From assembly GCF_014201515.1 (NCBI RefSeq), contig NZ_JACHEQ010000002.1, positions 236,764 through 300,763 on the forward strand: a DNA stretch of 64,000 nt, read 5' to 3'. This document shows positions 9,641 through 20,921 of this stretch, in pieces. The stretch's first letter is position 1; every line of letters starts with the position of its first letter. This DNA is from Anoxybacillus mongoliensis (GTDB lineage: Bacteria; Bacillota; Bacilli; Bacillales; Anoxybacillaceae). A program made the position numbers and the translations under genes. Under the pieces are notes generated by a model that was not told where the DNA came from, ran no database searches, and was given only the letters and a program-made list of their open reading frames with translations.

Positions 9641-9752
9641 TATAAAGTGTGAATACAATTTGACAACTTTCGATCTTTCTTAAATGGCGCTCATTTAGTA
9701 AACTAGTGAACAGATGCTGTTTTAAGTGTCGCACGGAATTGGGGGAATTTCA

Positions 9753-10226
9753 ATGAAAAAACGTGGTATTTTTTCCGGCATCATTTTAATTGGTTTTGGG
9801 ACATACTTTTTACTTGAACGCTTTTTGCTTTTTCCATCTTTTCATACGTGGTCAACATTGCTGTTTATTATCGGGATCGCTTTTTTAGGTCAGGCGTATA
9901 TCGGAAAAGATTATTCCGCCATTTTATCCGGTGTTGTGTTTACAGGGGTTGGCGTTCATTTTTATCTTTCTTCTCGCCTTTCGTCGTGGCCAGATGATGT
10001 AAGCGTATTGACGTTAATTGTGGCGCTTGGGTTGCTTTTACAATACGTAAAAACGAAACAAGCTTTACTTCCTACCATTTTACTTTTTGCTTTATCATTC
10101 ATTTTTTTATTTTCTCATCCGTTACAACAAGCGGTGACATCCGTAACGTTTGATTCACTCATCCACATTTGGCCATTGGCGTTCATTTTACTTGGATTGT
10201 ACTTATTGTTCGTGAAAAAAGGATAA
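9753..10226 (+). CDS. LiaI/LiaF-type (DUF5668-like) membrane protein
   Basis: A 157-residue very hydrophobic protein with about six predicted membrane helices and a repeated layout: GIILIGFGTYFLLERF at the N-terminus echoes WPLAFILLGLYLLFVKKG at the C-terminus. This is the pattern of LiaI-LiaF-like transmembrane domains. It is one of the few plus-strand genes, convergent with engB and divergent from hemA. ATG at 9753 has TTGGGGGAA upstream. Function is unknown; a role in envelope stress sensing would be only an analogy to LiaF. Confidence 0.7.
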   Translation: MKKRGIFSGIILIGFGTYFLLERFLLFPSFHTWSTLLFIIGIAFLGQAYIGKDYSAILSGVVFTGVGVHFYLSSRLSSWPDDVSVLTLIVALGLLLQYVKTKQALLPTILLFALSFIFLFSHPLQQAVTSVTFDSLIHIWPLAFILLGLYLLFVKKG

Positions 10227-10232
10227 TTATAC

Positions 10233-10264
10233 AAAAAATGTGGGCAATTTCACCCACATTTTTT
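10233..10264. terminator. Bidirectional terminator between 9753 gene and engB
   Basis: ATGTGGG and CCCACAT form a seven-base-pair stem with six As before and six Ts after, so the hairpin has a U-tract on either strand. It separates two convergent genes. Confidence 0.85.
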
Positions 10265-10266
10265 CT

Positions 10267-10848
10267 CTATATCCATTTTTGTAGTGCGCCCCATACCTCA
10301 TCTTTCCCTTGTCCTGTTTCCGCTGAAAAAATAATGAGTTCATCCTCTGGAATGAGACGCAATGTTTCTTTTGCTATTTTCGCATGTTGTTGCCATTTTC
10401 CACGCGGAATTTTATCCGCTTTCGTCGCAATGACGAGCGTCGGAATGTTGTAATGCTTTAAAAACTCATACATCATCACATCATCTTTCGTCGGAGGATG
10501 ACGCAAATCAACAATCAGCAACGCGGCTTTCAATTGTTCGCGCGTCGTAAAATACGTTTCAATCATTTTCCCCCACGCTTCACGTTCTGTTTTAGATACT
10601 TTCGCAAAGCCATACCCCGGTACGTCAACGAAATAAAAAGCATCATTAATACGATAAAAGTTTAACGTTTGTGTTTTCCCCGGTTTTGACGATGTGCGCG
10701 CAAAATTTTTTCGGTTAATCATTTTGTTAATAAACGATGATTTTCCGACATTCGAGCGCCCAGCAAGCGCAAACTCCGAGAGTTGGCCTGCTGGGTATTG
10801 TTCTGGCTTCACAGCGCTAATGACCATTTCTACGTTTGTAATTTTCAT
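10267..10848 (-). CDS. engB: Ribosome biogenesis GTPase EngB/YsxC
   Basis: An essential TrmE-Era-EngA-YihA class GTPase required for late assembly of the 50S subunit. The 193-residue protein has the P-loop GRSNVGKS at 30-37, the DVPGYG switch II motif and the TKAD specificity motif. Its start overlaps the lonA stop by four bases (ATGA), so it is translated from the lonA transcript as in B. subtilis. Confidence 0.96.
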   Translation of the reverse strand: MKITNVEMVISAVKPEQYPAGQLSEFALAGRSNVGKSSFINKMINRKNFARTSSKPGKTQTLNFYRINDAFYFVDVPGYGFAKVSKTEREAWGKMIETYFTTREQLKAALLIVDLRHPPTKDDVMMYEFLKHYNIPTLVIATKADKIPRGKWQQHAKIAKETLRLIPEDELIIFSAETGQGKDEVWGALQKWI

Positions 10849-13169
10849 TTATCTCCACCTACCAAAGCATGTTCAAGTACATCATCAATATGTGAAACGA
10901 GAACAAACTGCAATTGTTTTTTTACGATCTCTGGAATATCTTCTAAATCTTTTTCGTTTTCTTTCGGTAAAATGACTTTCTTTAATCCGGCACGATGAGC
11001 GCTCAACACTTTTTCTTTCACGCCGCCAATCGCAAGCACGCGACCGCGCAACGTAATTTCTCCTGTCATACCGACAAAGCGGCTGACCGGTTTCCCTGTC
11101 AAAGCAGAAATGAGCGCTGTTGCCATCGTAATCCCTGCAGATGGACCGTCTTTTGGTACCGCCCCTTCTGGCACGTGAATGTGAATGTCTAGTTTTTCAT
11201 GAAACTCTGGATCAATGCCTAATTGTTTTGCTTTCGAGCGAATGTATGTAAATGCTGCTTGAGCAGATTCTTTCATCACATCTCCCAATTGCCCCGTCAA
11301 CGTCAGTTTCCCTTTTCCTTGCGCAATTGACACTTCAATCGCTAGCGTATCTCCGCCAGCTGCCGTATATGCAAGCCCTGTCGCTACGCCGACTTGATCT
11401 TCGCTCTCCGCCTGTCCGTAATGATATTTCGGTTTTCCTAAAAACTCGCTCACATTTTTTTCTGTGATAACAATTCGTTTTCGCCCTTCTGATACGATTG
11501 TTTTCGCTGCTTTGCGGCAAATGGAAGCGAGCTGACGTTCTAAGTTGCGCACACCTGCTTCACGCGTATAATAACGAATAACTTGCATAATCGCCTCATC
11601 GCGCATATGAAGCATTCGTTTTTGTAAACCGTGCGCTTCCATTTGTTTCGGCAATAAATGTTCCTTTGCGATATGCAGCTTTTCAATTTCCGTATAGCTT
11701 GGAATCGTGATGACTTCCATTCGGTCGAGCAGCGGGCGCGGAATTGTTGCGAGCGTATTCGCTGTTGCAATAAACATGACTTTAGATAAGTCATATGGCT
11801 CCTCAATATAATGATCGCTAAACGAATGGTTTTGTTCCGGATCTAACACTTCCAATAGTGCAGCAGACGGATCACCGCGAAAGTCGCTCGACATTTTATC
11901 AATTTCATCAAGTAAAAATACAGGGTTAATCGTTCCTGCTTTTTTCATTCCTTGAATAATACGACCTGGCAAAGCACCAACGTACGTGCGACGATGACCA
12001 CGAATTTCTGATTCATCGCGCACGCCACCAAGCGATATACGAACAAAATTTCGATTTAACGTTTTTGCGATCGAACGAGCAAGAGATGTTTTTCCAACAC
12101 CAGGTGGACCTACTAAACAAAGAATTGGTCCTCGCAATGAATGTGTTAATTGCTGAACAGCTAAATATTCCAACACGCGTTCTTTTACTGTTTCAAGTCC
12201 ATAATGTTCTTCGTTTAAAATTTTTTCAGCGCGATGAATATCGTGAATATCTTCTGTTTGTTTTGTCCACGGCAACGCCAACAACCAATCTAAATAGTTG
12301 CGAATGACTCCGCTTTCAGCAGAGGCAGCTGGCACTTTTTCATATCGTTCTAGTTCTTTTAATGCCGTTGCTTTCACGTGTTCCGGCATGCCTGCTTGCT
12401 CAATTTTTTCACGCAACATATCAATCTCGCCAGCTTTTCCTTCTTTCTCACCGAGCTCTTTTTGAATCGCCTTCATTTGTTCGCGTAAATAATATTCTTT
12501 TTGCGTTCGTTCCATCGATTGTTTAACGCGCTGGCTAATTCGTTTTTCTAAATGCAAAATTTCTTTTTCATTATGAAGAATTTGAATGATTTGATGGACA
12601 CGCTCTTTCACATCGACCGCTTCAAGCAATTTTTGTTTTTCTTCAAGCTTTAACGGCAAATGTGACGCAATAATATCCGCCATGCGTCCCGCTTGCTGAA
12701 TGTCCATGACAGACGTATAAATATCTGCAGATAATTTTTTGGACAGCTTTATGTACTGCTCAAAATATTCAAGCATCGTTCGGCGCAACGCTTCAAATTC
12801 TATATCTTCTTTTTCGTTATCAACAAACGGCTCCACTTGCACGACGTAACACGGCTCTTCGCTTACCCACTTCACTACTTTTCCGCGCGAGACCCCTTCA
12901 ACGAGCACACGAAACGTTCCGTTCGGTAGCTTTAACAATTGCTTCACACGTGCAATCGTTCCCATTTCGTATACATCTTCAAGTTCTGGATCATCAATTT
13001 GTACATCTTTTTGCGATGTTAATAACACAAGATTTTCTTCAACCATTGCTTTTTCTAACGCTTGTACGGATTTTTCTCGCCCAACGTCTAAATGTAATAC
13101 TGTCGTCGGAAACACAAGTAATCCTCTTAACGGCAAGAGTGGAATGACTTTATTTTTCTTTTTCGCCAC
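10845..13169 (-). CDS. lonA: ATP-dependent protease La (LonA)
   Basis: Cytoplasmic AAA+ serine protease that degrades misfolded and regulatory proteins. The 774-residue protein has the N-terminal LON substrate domain (about 8-200), Walker A GPPGVGKT at 354-361, Walker B FLLDEIDK, and a protease domain with Ser677 in KDGPSAGIT and the partner lysine in GGVKEK (715-720). The start is GTG at 13169 with GGAGGTG upstream. It has its own promoter and is coupled to engB. Confidence 0.97.
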   Translation of the reverse strand: MAKKKNKVIPLLPLRGLLVFPTTVLHLDVGREKSVQALEKAMVEENLVLLTSQKDVQIDDPELEDVYEMGTIARVKQLLKLPNGTFRVLVEGVSRGKVVKWVSEEPCYVVQVEPFVDNEKEDIEFEALRRTMLEYFEQYIKLSKKLSADIYTSVMDIQQAGRMADIIASHLPLKLEEKQKLLEAVDVKERVHQIIQILHNEKEILHLEKRISQRVKQSMERTQKEYYLREQMKAIQKELGEKEGKAGEIDMLREKIEQAGMPEHVKATALKELERYEKVPAASAESGVIRNYLDWLLALPWTKQTEDIHDIHRAEKILNEEHYGLETVKERVLEYLAVQQLTHSLRGPILCLVGPPGVGKTSLARSIAKTLNRNFVRISLGGVRDESEIRGHRRTYVGALPGRIIQGMKKAGTINPVFLLDEIDKMSSDFRGDPSAALLEVLDPEQNHSFSDHYIEEPYDLSKVMFIATANTLATIPRPLLDRMEVITIPSYTEIEKLHIAKEHLLPKQMEAHGLQKRMLHMRDEAIMQVIRYYTREAGVRNLERQLASICRKAAKTIVSEGRKRIVITEKNVSEFLGKPKYHYGQAESEDQVGVATGLAYTAAGGDTLAIEVSIAQGKGKLTLTGQLGDVMKESAQAAFTYIRSKAKQLGIDPEFHEKLDIHIHVPEGAVPKDGPSAGITMATALISALTGKPVSRFVGMTGEITLRGRVLAIGGVKEKVLSAHRAGLKKVILPKENEKDLEDIPEIVKKQLQFVLVSHIDDVLEHALVGGDK

Positions 13170-13202
13170 AACCCCGCACCTCCATCATACTTCTATTGCC
13201 CT

Positions 13203-13231
13203 ATTGTATAGTACATTATAGCGTTTGTAAA
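13203..13231 (-). promoter_or_regulatory. Sigma-A-type promoter of lonA
   Basis: On the minus strand TTTACA (13231-13226) and TACAAT (13208-13203) are separated by 17 bases, 33 bases before the GTG start. No CtsR heptad repeat is apparent. Confidence 0.65.
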
Positions 13232-13243
13232 ATCTTTCATCGT

Positions 13244-13277
13244 AAAAAATCGACTTCAACGCTCGGTTGAAGCCGAT
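13244..13277 (-). terminator. Terminator of lonB
   Basis: The minus strand folds ATCGGCTTCAACC against GGTTGAAGTCGAT-like sequence across a short loop and continues with a T-run (TTTTTTA). It sits directly after the lonB stop and in front of the lonA promoter. Confidence 0.8.
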
Positions 13278-13282
13278 TGCCT

Positions 13283-14941
13283 TTACATGAGTTCTGTTTT
13301 CGGTAAATGATGACGCATCGGGATAGAACGAACGTGTTCGTGAAATAAAAAAGAAAGAACGTCGCCAATGTGATCGACTGGAACGATTTCAATGCCTGTC
13401 ACTTGTCTTAAAATCGACTGCATATTTTCGCGTGGAATAATGACCGTTTTCGCCCCAGCTTGTTTTGCTGCCTTCACTTTTGGAAAAACGCCGCCAACGG
13501 GCTTCACGTTCCCATGTACACCAATTTCTCCTGTCATCGCTATGGTTGGATTAATCGGTAAATGATAAATGGCAGAGTAAATACCAACCGCCATCGCCAC
13601 ACCAGCAGAAGGACCATCAATTGGGACACCACCTGGAAAGTTTACATGAATATCGTATTGATCTGCCGGCACACCGAGCGAACGTAAAACAGTAATGACG
13701 TTTTCGATCGAGCCGCGCGCCATACTTTTTCGGCGAATCGACTTGCCTTGACCACCAATTTGTTCTTCTTCGACAATACCGGTCATATTGATCGACCCTT
13801 TTTCTTTCGTTGGCAATGCTACAACTTCAATTTCTAACAGCGATCCGCTATTCGGACCGTAAACCGCTAATCCGTTTACTAACCCAACTTTCGCTTCCTG
13901 TCCCACTTTTTTCTCATAACGTGGCGATAATTGACTTGATTGAATGACCCATTCAATATCTTGACGTAAAATTTTAGAGCGTTTCTCAGAAATGACAATA
14001 CCAGCTGCGATTTGTAACGTATTGACCGCTTCTCTTCCGTTGCGAGCATACATCGCCAGTTCATCAACCGCTTGTTCTTCAATCGGAACGTTTACTTTTT
14101 CTGCTGCTTTTTCCACAATTTTAGCAATTTCTTCTTGTTCTAACTCTCTGAAAAAGACTTCCATACAGCGTGACCGAATCGCTGGCGGTATTTCATTTGG
14201 CGTTCGCGTTGTTGCACCAACGAGCCGAAAATCAGCAGGCAATCCGTTTTGAAAAATGTCATGAATATGGTTTGGAATGTTCGGATTTTCTTCGCTATAG
14301 TACGCGCTTTCAAAAAATACTTTTCGGTCTTCTAACACTTTTAACAACTTGTTCATTTGAATCGGATGCAATTCACCAATTTCGTCAATGAATAATATGC
14401 CACCGTGCGCGTTCGTCACCGCTCCTTGCTTCGGTTGTGGGATGCCAGCTTGTCCCATCGCACCCGCTCCTTGATAAATTGGATCGTGCACAGAACCGAT
14501 CAGCGGATCAGCAATACCACGCTCATCAAAGCGTGCTGTCGTTGCATCCAATTCAATAAAAACAGCATCTTTTCGAAATGGAGATAACGGATTTTTTTTC
14601 GCTTCTTCTAACACGAGACGAGCGGCTGCTGTTTTCCCGACACCTGGTGGTCCATAAATAATGACATGTTGCGGATTCGGTCCACACAATGCCGCTTTTA
14701 ATGCTTTTATGCCATCTTCTTGACCAACAATATCATCAAACGTTTTTGGACGCACTTTTTCAGCAAGCGGCTCCGTGAGTGAAATGGAACGCATTTTCCG
14801 AAGTTGTTCCATCTCTTTTCTCGCTTCTTTATCGATCGAAATTTTTTGCGTTCGTTGACTTTTTAACAGGTTCAAAAAATATAGGCCGATAATAATCCCA
14901 AAAAACAACTGAATAAGTAGCGCAATGTTTGTCCAGTTCAT
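13283..14941 (-). CDS. lonB: Membrane-anchored ATP-dependent protease LonB
   Basis: A 552-residue Lon-family protease, the usual length of Bacillus LonB. It has a single N-terminal membrane helix (about residues 5-26), Walker [19 protein letters not shown] as Walker B, and a protease domain with serine in IDGPSAGVAMA and lysine in the GGVFPKVKAAK region. In B. subtilis LonB is sporulation-associated. ATG at 14941 is preceded by GGAGGAACGGCC; longer in-frame readings would run through the clpX terminator and are rejected. Confidence 0.95.
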   Translation of the reverse strand: MNWTNIALLIQLFFGIIIGLYFLNLLKSQRTQKISIDKEARKEMEQLRKMRSISLTEPLAEKVRPKTFDDIVGQEDGIKALKAALCGPNPQHVIIYGPPGVGKTAAARLVLEEAKKNPLSPFRKDAVFIELDATTARFDERGIADPLIGSVHDPIYQGAGAMGQAGIPQPKQGAVTNAHGGILFIDEIGELHPIQMNKLLKVLEDRKVFFESAYYSEENPNIPNHIHDIFQNGLPADFRLVGATTRTPNEIPPAIRSRCMEVFFRELEQEEIAKIVEKAAEKVNVPIEEQAVDELAMYARNGREAVNTLQIAAGIVISEKRSKILRQDIEWVIQSSQLSPRYEKKVGQEAKVGLVNGLAVYGPNSGSLLEIEVVALPTKEKGSINMTGIVEEEQIGGQGKSIRRKSMARGSIENVITVLRSLGVPADQYDIHVNFPGGVPIDGPSAGVAMAVGIYSAIYHLPINPTIAMTGEIGVHGNVKPVGGVFPKVKAAKQAGAKTVIIPRENMQSILRQVTGIEIVPVDHIGDVLSFLFHEHVRSIPMRHHLPKTELM

Positions 14942-15001
14942 GGCCGTTCCTCCTGCATATGTATTGTACGCATAGTATCTCCGAGCAGAGAGAGAAATAA
15001 A

Positions 15002-15046
15002 CAAAAAAAGATCGACTTTCCGATTCGGAAAATCGACCTTTTTTCC
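15002..15046 (-). terminator. Terminator of clpX
   Basis: The minus strand gives GGTCGATTTTCCG, a short AATC loop and CGGAAAGTCGATC, followed by seven Ts: a long, nearly perfect stem directly after clpX. Confidence 0.88.
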
Positions 15047-15048
15047 AT

Positions 15049-16311
15049 TTACGCAGATGTTTTTCGTTCGTACTCGACAATTGTTCCATCTTGTAAAATA
15101 AGCAGCGGCGCTTTTTCTCCGCGCACCGTTTCTGCTGTAATCACGCATTTTTGTACATCTTCACGCGACGGCAATTCAAACATGACATCAAGCATAATGC
15201 CTTCAATGATTGAACGTAAACCGCGCGCTCCTGTTTTTCGCTCAATCGCACGTCTCGCAATTTCACGAAGCGCCTCTTCTTCAAATTCAAGCTCGACATC
15301 GTCAAGTTCGAGCATTTTTTGATATTGCTTTACGAGCGCATTTTTCGGTTTGACTAAAATATCGACAAGCGCGTCTTCGTCAAGCGGTTGTAAGCTTGTA
15401 ATCACAGGAAGACGTCCCACAAACTCTGGAATTAATCCGAATTTTAATAAGTCTTCTGGCAACACTTTAGACAATAAATCTTTTTCTTCAACTTCCGCTT
15501 GCACATCGGAGCTAAAGCCGATCACCTTTTTACCGAGACGGCGCTTAATAATCGGTTCTAATCCGTCAAATGCTCCACCACAAATGAATAAAATGTTCGT
15601 CGTATCAATTTGAATGAACTCTTGATGCGGATGCTTTCGTCCTCCTTGTGGCGGCACGCTTGCAATTGTTCCTTCTAAAATTTTTAATAACGCCTGCTGT
15701 ACACCTTCACCTGATACGTCGCGCGTAATGGAAGGGTTTTCTGATTTGCGCGCAATTTTATCAATTTCATCAATGTAAATAATTCCTTTTTCTGCCCGTT
15801 CAATATCATAATCGGCCGCCTGAATGAGCTTTAATAAAATATTTTCGACGTCTTCACCGACATACCCTGCTTCTGTCAATGATGTTGCATCCGCAATCGC
15901 AAACGGTACGTTTAAAATGCGCGCAAGCGTTTGAGCGAGCAACGTTTTTCCGCTTCCTGTCGGTCCGATCATTAAAATATTACTTTTAGATAATTCGACA
16001 TCATCAATTTTGCTGTTTGAATTAATGCGCTTATAATGGTTGTATACCGCCACAGAAAGTGCTTTTTTCGCCTCGTCTTGTCCGATGACGTACTCGTCTA
16101 AAATGTCACGAATTTCCTTTGGCTTTGGTACATCTTTAAACTCTACTTCTTCTTCCGATCCAAGCTCTTCTTGCACAATTTCTGTGCACAATTCAATACA
16201 CTCATCGCATATGTATACACCTGGGCCAGCAACAAGTTTGCGTACTTGTTCCTGCGTTTTGCCGCAAAACGAGCATTTTAACTGCCCTTTTTCATCATTA
16301 AACTTAAACAT
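15049..16311 (-). CDS. clpX: ClpX, ATP-binding unfoldase subunit of ClpXP
   Basis: AAA+ unfoldase that feeds substrates to ClpP. The 420-residue protein starts with a zinc-binding domain with C4 cysteines (Cys13, Cys16, Cys35, Cys38), followed by Walker [20 protein letters not shown] and the [10 protein letters not shown] region typical of ClpX. ATG at 16311 has GGGGTGAAATC upstream. It follows tig with a terminator-like hairpin between them, matching the tig-clpX-lonB-lonA order of Bacillus. Confidence 0.97.
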   Translation of the reverse strand: MFKFNDEKGQLKCSFCGKTQEQVRKLVAGPGVYICDECIELCTEIVQEELGSEEEVEFKDVPKPKEIRDILDEYVIGQDEAKKALSVAVYNHYKRINSNSKIDDVELSKSNILMIGPTGSGKTLLAQTLARILNVPFAIADATSLTEAGYVGEDVENILLKLIQAADYDIERAEKGIIYIDEIDKIARKSENPSITRDVSGEGVQQALLKILEGTIASVPPQGGRKHPHQEFIQIDTTNILFICGGAFDGLEPIIKRRLGKKVIGFSSDVQAEVEEKDLLSKVLPEDLLKFGLIPEFVGRLPVITSLQPLDEDALVDILVKPKNALVKQYQKMLELDDVELEFEEEALREIARRAIERKTGARGLRSIIEGIMLDVMFELPSREDVQKCVITAETVRGEKAPLLILQDGTIVEYERKTSA

Positions 16312-16464
16312 GATTTCACCCCTTATTTCTTTACGATCATATGTACACGAAAAAGAAAAACGTTATGTATTCGTCATTTTATCATAAATCTTTAAAAGTA
16401 TGCCAATAAAAACGTAAATGTGTACGAAAAGTTAGAAAACTTCCATTACTGCAACTATATGTGG

Positions 16465-16497
16465 AAAGAACAAGGCACATCATGCACCTTGTTCTTT
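16465..16497 (-). terminator. Hairpin between tig and clpX
   Basis: AAAGAACAAGGTGCATGATGTGC... forms a long stem (AAAGAACAAGG with CCTTGTTCTTT), but the downstream T-tract is poor (TTTCC). It may be a partial terminator or a processing site. Confidence 0.55.
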
Positions 16498-16506
16498 CTC
16501 TTCTCA

Positions 16507-17793
16507 TTATGCAACAACTTTGCTGTTCTCGACAAGGAAATCGATCGCTTTACGCATTTTTAAATCTTCTTTTAAGCCGTCCACTGTGCCTAAAAGCTCT
16601 TTTAACTTATCAACAGATAGGCTGTATAAGTTCGCCATTTCTTGCAATTCTTTTTCTACTTCTTCTTCTGTGACGTCGATGTTTTCTGCTTTGACGATCG
16701 CTTCAAGCGTCAATGTTACGCGAACACGTTTTTCTGCTTCTTCTTTCATTTGTTCGCGAAGTGCAGCTTCATCTTGTCCAGAGAATTGATAGTATAAGTC
16801 AAGGTTTAATCCTTGCATTTGTAAACGTTGTTCAAACTCGCGAATCATGCGATCTGTTTCATTTTTCACCATCACTTCTGGAATATCCATTTGTGCGTTT
16901 TCTGTCGCTTTTTGAACAACCGCATCGCGAAGTGCTGCTTCGGCTTCTTCTTTTTTCTCTTTTGTTAAGCGCTCTTTAATTTTTTCTTTTAGCGCATCTA
17001 ATGTTTCGACTTCTTCATCTACATCCTTTGCAAATTCGTCGTCAAGCGCAGGAAGTTGTTTTGTTTTAATTTCATGCAATTTAATTTTAAATACCGCTGG
17101 TTTACCAGCTAATTGCTCTGCATGATATTCTTCTGGGAATGTTACTTCAATATCTTTTTCCTCCCCAGCAGCCATGCCGATTAATTGCTCTTCAAATCCT
17201 GGGATAAATGTGCCTGAACCGATGACAAGGGAATAGTTTTCCGCTTTGCCGCCTTCAAACGCCTCACCGTCAACGAATCCTTCGAAATCGATGACAACTG
17301 TATCACCGTTTTCTACTGTTCCTTCTTCTTTCACAACAAGCTCAGCGTGACGCTCTTGCAAGCGTTTTAATTCTTGTTCTACATCTTCATCTGTTACAGT
17401 GTCATCTAACTTTTCAACTTCAAGCCCTTTATATTGGCCAAGTGTTACTTCTGGCTTCACAGTCACTTTCGCAGTGAAAATTAAGCTTTTTCCTTTTTCC
17501 ATTTGCTCGACGTCGATTTCCGGACGATCAACTGGTTCAATACCTGTTTCTTCAACAGCTTTTGCGTATGCCTCTGGCAATAAAATATCTAACGCATCTG
17601 CGTACAATGATTCAACGCCGAAACGTTTTTCAAATAAAGAGCGAGGAATTTTACCTTTACGGAATCCTGGAATTTGTACTTTTTTCACTACTTTTTTAAA
17701 CGCTTCATCTAATCCTTCATTCACTTTTTCAGCGTCTACTTCTACTGTAAGAACGCCTTGGTTGCCTTCGAGTTTTTCCCATTTCGCCGACAT
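16507..17793 (-). CDS. tig: Trigger factor
   Basis: Ribosome-bound peptidyl-prolyl isomerase and chaperone that meets nascent chains at the exit tunnel. The 428-residue protein has the ribosome-docking signature [10 protein letters not shown] near residue 43, an FKBP-like PPIase domain ([20 protein letters not shown], near 165), and a helical C-terminal chaperone region. ATG at 17793 follows TTGGAGGGAAAG. It is preceded by its own promoter inside the end of ysoA. Confidence 0.96.
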   Translation of the reverse strand: MSAKWEKLEGNQGVLTVEVDAEKVNEGLDEAFKKVVKKVQIPGFRKGKIPRSLFEKRFGVESLYADALDILLPEAYAKAVEETGIEPVDRPEIDVEQMEKGKSLIFTAKVTVKPEVTLGQYKGLEVEKLDDTVTDEDVEQELKRLQERHAELVVKEEGTVENGDTVVIDFEGFVDGEAFEGGKAENYSLVIGSGTFIPGFEEQLIGMAAGEEKDIEVTFPEEYHAEQLAGKPAVFKIKLHEIKTKQLPALDDEFAKDVDEEVETLDALKEKIKERLTKEKKEEAEAALRDAVVQKATENAQMDIPEVMVKNETDRMIREFEQRLQMQGLNLDLYYQFSGQDEAALREQMKEEAEKRVRVTLTLEAIVKAENIDVTEEEVEKELQEMANLYSLSVDKLKELLGTVDGLKEDLKMRKAIDFLVENSKVVA

Positions 17794-17880
17794 GCTTCTT
17801 TCCCTCCAACTTCAAAAATTCATGTAAATGAACTACATATATGTAGGCATACACGGTTTTATGTGTAATACAACCACTAT

Positions 17881-17908
17881 ATTATACCATACAATTATAT
17901 ACTTTCAA
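17881..17908 (-). promoter_or_regulatory. Sigma-A-type promoter of tig
   Basis: The minus strand has TTGAAA (17908-17903) and TATAAT (17886-17881) with 16 bases between. The -35 lies within the last codons of ysoA. Confidence 0.65.
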
Positions 17909-18815
17909 CAGAGAGCCATAATTTTTCTGCTTCATAAAGTTTGGAAACGAGCGGATTTGTCCATATCGTTTGCCCTGTTTCACATTGCTCAACATATGTA
18001 TATAGCGCATTCGCCCATTGTTGTGCCGACTCTGTTGGAAGAAATGGATACATCACAAACATATAACGAAGCCATATTTGTTCACACCATTCATACATTG
18101 TCGGATTTTGCTTCGACCACGTTTGTTCAACAATGTCAAGCACTTGTTTCGTCCATTGTTTTTGTTTTTGTTCATCAATTCCGGCTGGAACAACAGTCAT
18201 CGTTTGACCGAATTTTTTTACGGTCATCGGTTCTGTCACTTGTTCTCTCTTTAATATGTGTAACATTGTCGTTTTCACAATCGGGTGTTTCGTTTCATCA
18301 CGCAAATAACGAACGAATATTGGCGCTAGGTGTGAAACGAGACGCAAATCAAGTTGCTGAAGGATACGAAGTTGTTTCGTCCATTCATTGCCTTGAAAAA
18401 TCGATTCGTATTGTTTTGTCAGATGATCGTCATGCGAACGAATCATTTTTTCACTAAACTGTAAGAGCGGTAAAAACGGAGTGCAATCGATTCCTTTTCG
18501 TTGAAGTTTGTGAATAACTGCAACCACCTCGTCGTATTGTTGTAAATGGACGAGCATCGAAATGTATATCGCCCAATCCCCTTTGCCACGCTCTAACAGC
18601 TGTTCACATCTTTCTTTCGCTTCTTCTGCCTGTCCCATTTCAAACAAACAAACGACAAGTGCCATTTCCACATCATCATCATGCAATTGCAGTTGCTCTA
18701 ACTGTACGAAATACGTATACGCTTCTTTATATCGCTTTCCTTTTAACGCATCCATTCCTTCCGCTAACAACCGCTCTTTTAAATAAGGATGCGGGACGAT
18801 TTTTCGATTTTTCAC
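17895..18815 (-). CDS. ysoA: TPR-repeat protein YsoA
   Basis: A 306-residue soluble protein with tetratricopeptide-like helices in its first half (GMDALKGKRYKEAYTYFVQLEQ, then VVCLFEMGQAEEAKERCEQLL). Its place between leuD and tig is that of B. subtilis ysoA. Function is not established; TPR folds mediate protein-protein contacts. The start is GTG at 18815 with AAGGTGAG upstream. Confidence 0.85.
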   Translation of the reverse strand: MKNRKIVPHPYLKERLLAEGMDALKGKRYKEAYTYFVQLEQLQLHDDDVEMALVVCLFEMGQAEEAKERCEQLLERGKGDWAIYISMLVHLQQYDEVVAVIHKLQRKGIDCTPFLPLLQFSEKMIRSHDDHLTKQYESIFQGNEWTKQLRILQQLDLRLVSHLAPIFVRYLRDETKHPIVKTTMLHILKREQVTEPMTVKKFGQTMTVVPAGIDEQKQKQWTKQVLDIVEQTWSKQNPTMYEWCEQIWLRYMFVMYPFLPTESAQQWANALYTYVEQCETGQTIWTNPLVSKLYEAEKLWLSVESI

Positions 18816-18846
18816 ATATACTCACCTTCGTTCACATTTGTCTTTA

Positions 18847-18875
18847 AGTGTAGCAATGTTTGCCGACAAACTCAA
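18847..18875 (-). promoter_or_regulatory. Candidate promoter of ysoA
   Basis: Minus strand TTGAGT (18875-18870), 17 bases, TACACT (18852-18847), just beyond the leuD terminator. Confidence 0.5.
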
Positions 18876-18908
18876 CGAAAAACGCTCTCGACGAGTCGTC
18901 AAGAGCGT
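18876..18908 (-). terminator. Terminator of the ilv-leu operon
   Basis: ACGCTCTTGACGA and TCGTCGAGAGCGT form a stem followed by TTTTTCG on the minus strand. The stem includes the final codons of leuD. Confidence 0.85.
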
Positions 18909-19483
18909 GCTTTTTCGTAAGCGATAATATATGGCTCATACACGAATGTTAAATCAATTTCATCCCAGCCTTTTAAAAGGAGCTGTTTTCGATACGGATC
19001 GATATCGAACGAGCTCGTAAATCCTTCTTCATCAAAAACAACTTGTTGTTCAAGCGAAATCGTCAGCTCGTAGTCTGACCGCTCCGCCTGTTTTAACAAA
19101 TAAGCAACATCTTCTTTTGGAAGTTTAATAGGGAGCAAACTATTTTTTAAACAGTTATTGTAAAAAATATCGGCAAACGAAGGCGCGATAATAGCACGAA
19201 ATCCGTAATCCGCAAGCGCCCAAGGGGCGTGTTCGCGCGATGAACCACATCCGAAATTTTCGTTTGCCACTAAAATCGTCGCTCCTTCGTTTTCAGGACG
19301 GTTTAACTCAAAATGTGGGTTTGGCGTTCCGTCCGGCAAATAACGCCAATCGTAAAAAAGAAATCGACCAAATCCGGTGCGTTCAATGCGTTTTAAAAAT
19401 TGTTTCGGAATAATTTGATCGGTATCTACATTGGCTCGATCTAATCCAGCTACTTTTCCTTTATGAACGACGAATGGTTCCAA
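18899..19483 (-). CDS. leuD: 3-isopropylmalate dehydratase, small subunit
   Basis: Swivelling subunit of isopropylmalate isomerase, which with LeuC converts 2- to 3-isopropylmalate. The 194-residue protein contains the substrate-binding NFGCGSSREHAPWAL loop (aconitase family) and the early VDTDQIIPKQFLK segment. It ends the leuABCD run and its 3' end merges into the operon terminator. Confidence 0.96.
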   Translation of the reverse strand: MEPFVVHKGKVAGLDRANVDTDQIIPKQFLKRIERTGFGRFLFYDWRYLPDGTPNPHFELNRPENEGATILVANENFGCGSSREHAPWALADYGFRAIIAPSFADIFYNNCLKNSLLPIKLPKEDVAYLLKQAERSDYELTISLEQQVVFDEEGFTSSFDIDPYRKQLLLKGWDEIDLTFVYEPYIIAYEKARS

Positions 19484-19494
19484 TTTTCCCCCTC

Positions 19495-20913
19495 CTATCT
19501 CACCACTTCTTGATATAACGTGCGCACGTCGACAAAATGTCCGTAAATCGCAGCTGCTGCTGCCATTGCTGGACTGACAAGATGCGTACGCGCCCCTTTT
19601 CCTTGTCTCCCTTCAAAATTGCGGTTTGACGTTGAAGCGCAATGTTCCCCGGCTGGAACAGTATCCGGATTCATTCCAAGACACATGCTACAACCCGAAT
19701 CACGCCATTCAAAACCTGCGTCAATAAAAATTTGCGCAATTCCTTCTTCTTCCGCTTGTTTTTTTACTTGTTGCGAGCCCGGAACGACAAGCGCTCTGAC
19801 GCCTGGTGCGACTTTTTTTCCTTTTACAATTTGCGCCGCTTCCCGTAAATCGCTCATGCGTGAGTTTGTACATGATCCGATAAACACATGCTGCACCGCA
19901 ATATCCGTCATTTTCATTCCTGGTTTTAACCCCATATATTCCAACGCTAACTGCACCGCTTTTTGTTCCGTTTCTGTCGCAAACTGTTCTGGATAAGGGA
20001 CCGTTCCATCAATTGGAGAGCTCATCGCTGGCGTTGTTCCCCATGTCACTGTTGGAGCAATTTCACTTCCATCGATATGAACGACTCGATCATATACCGC
20101 TCCTTCATCCGTACGTAATTGTTTCCACTTTTCAACCGCCTGTTCAAACGCCTCTCCTTTTGGAGCGTATTTTCTTCCTCGTAAATATGCAAACGTCACG
20201 TCATCTGGGGCAATTAACCCAGCTCGTGCACCCGCTTCAATCGACATGTTACAAATTGTCATCCGCTCTTCCATCGACATACGACGAATCACATCGCCTG
20301 TAAACTCAAGCACGTATCCTGTGCCGAAATCTACACCAAACTTGCCAATGATCGCTAAAATGACATCTTTTGCTGATACGCCCGTTGCTAACGAGCCTGT
20401 AACGTTCACTTGCATCGTCTTCGGACGGTGTTGCCATAACGTTTGCGTCGCTAATACGTGTTCGACTTCACTCGTTCCGATACCGAACGCTAATGCCCCA
20501 AAAGCGCCATGTGTAGACGTGTGGCTATCCCCACACACAATTGTTTTCCCCGGCTGTGTCAACCCAAGTTCGGGACCGATGACATGAACAATACCTTGTT
20601 CAGGACTATTTAAATCGGCAAGCGGAACGCCGAACTCGCGACAGTTTCGCTCTAATGCCGTCATTTGATTTTTCGCCACTTCATCTTCAATGACAAAACG
20701 ATTGACCGTTGGCACATTATGATCCATCGTCGCAAACGTTAAATCTGGGCGGCGCACTTTTCTCCCTTTTTGCCGCAATCCTTCAAACGCTTGCGGCGAT
20801 GTGACCTCATGAACGAGATGTAAATCAATATATAATAAATCCGGTTTTCCATCTTCACGATAAACAACATGTTCATCCCAAATTTTTTCAATAATCGTCT
20901 TTGGCGCCACCAT
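19495..20913 (-). CDS. leuC: 3-isopropylmalate dehydratase, large subunit
   Basis: Iron-sulfur subunit of isopropylmalate isomerase. About 472 residues, with aconitase-type cluster ligands in FIGSCTNSR and in [12 protein letters not shown], and [12 protein letters not shown] near the active site. The sequence ATG-ATG-GTG follows GGAGGG with no spacing at the first ATG, so the second ATG (20913) or the GTG (20910) is the likelier start. It lies 11 bases upstream of leuD and 8 bases downstream of leuB. Confidence 0.96.
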   Translation of the reverse strand: MVAPKTIIEKIWDEHVVYREDGKPDLLYIDLHLVHEVTSPQAFEGLRQKGRKVRRPDLTFATMDHNVPTVNRFVIEDEVAKNQMTALERNCREFGVPLADLNSPEQGIVHVIGPELGLTQPGKTIVCGDSHTSTHGAFGALAFGIGTSEVEHVLATQTLWQHRPKTMQVNVTGSLATGVSAKDVILAIIGKFGVDFGTGYVLEFTGDVIRRMSMEERMTICNMSIEAGARAGLIAPDDVTFAYLRGRKYAPKGEAFEQAVEKWKQLRTDEGAVYDRVVHIDGSEIAPTVTWGTTPAMSSPIDGTVPYPEQFATETEQKAVQLALEYMGLKPGMKMTDIAVQHVFIGSCTNSRMSDLREAAQIVKGKKVAPGVRALVVPGSQQVKKQAEEEGIAQIFIDAGFEWRDSGCSMCLGMNPDTVPAGEHCASTSNRNFEGRQGKGARTHLVSPAMAAAAAIYGHFVDVRTLYQEVVR

Positions 20914-20921
20914 CATCCCTC

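Noticed and set aside
14942..15148. Longer N-terminus for LonB
   Set aside because: It would begin inside clpX and translate the clpX terminator. ATG at 14941 has a strong ribosome site and gives the usual 552 residues.
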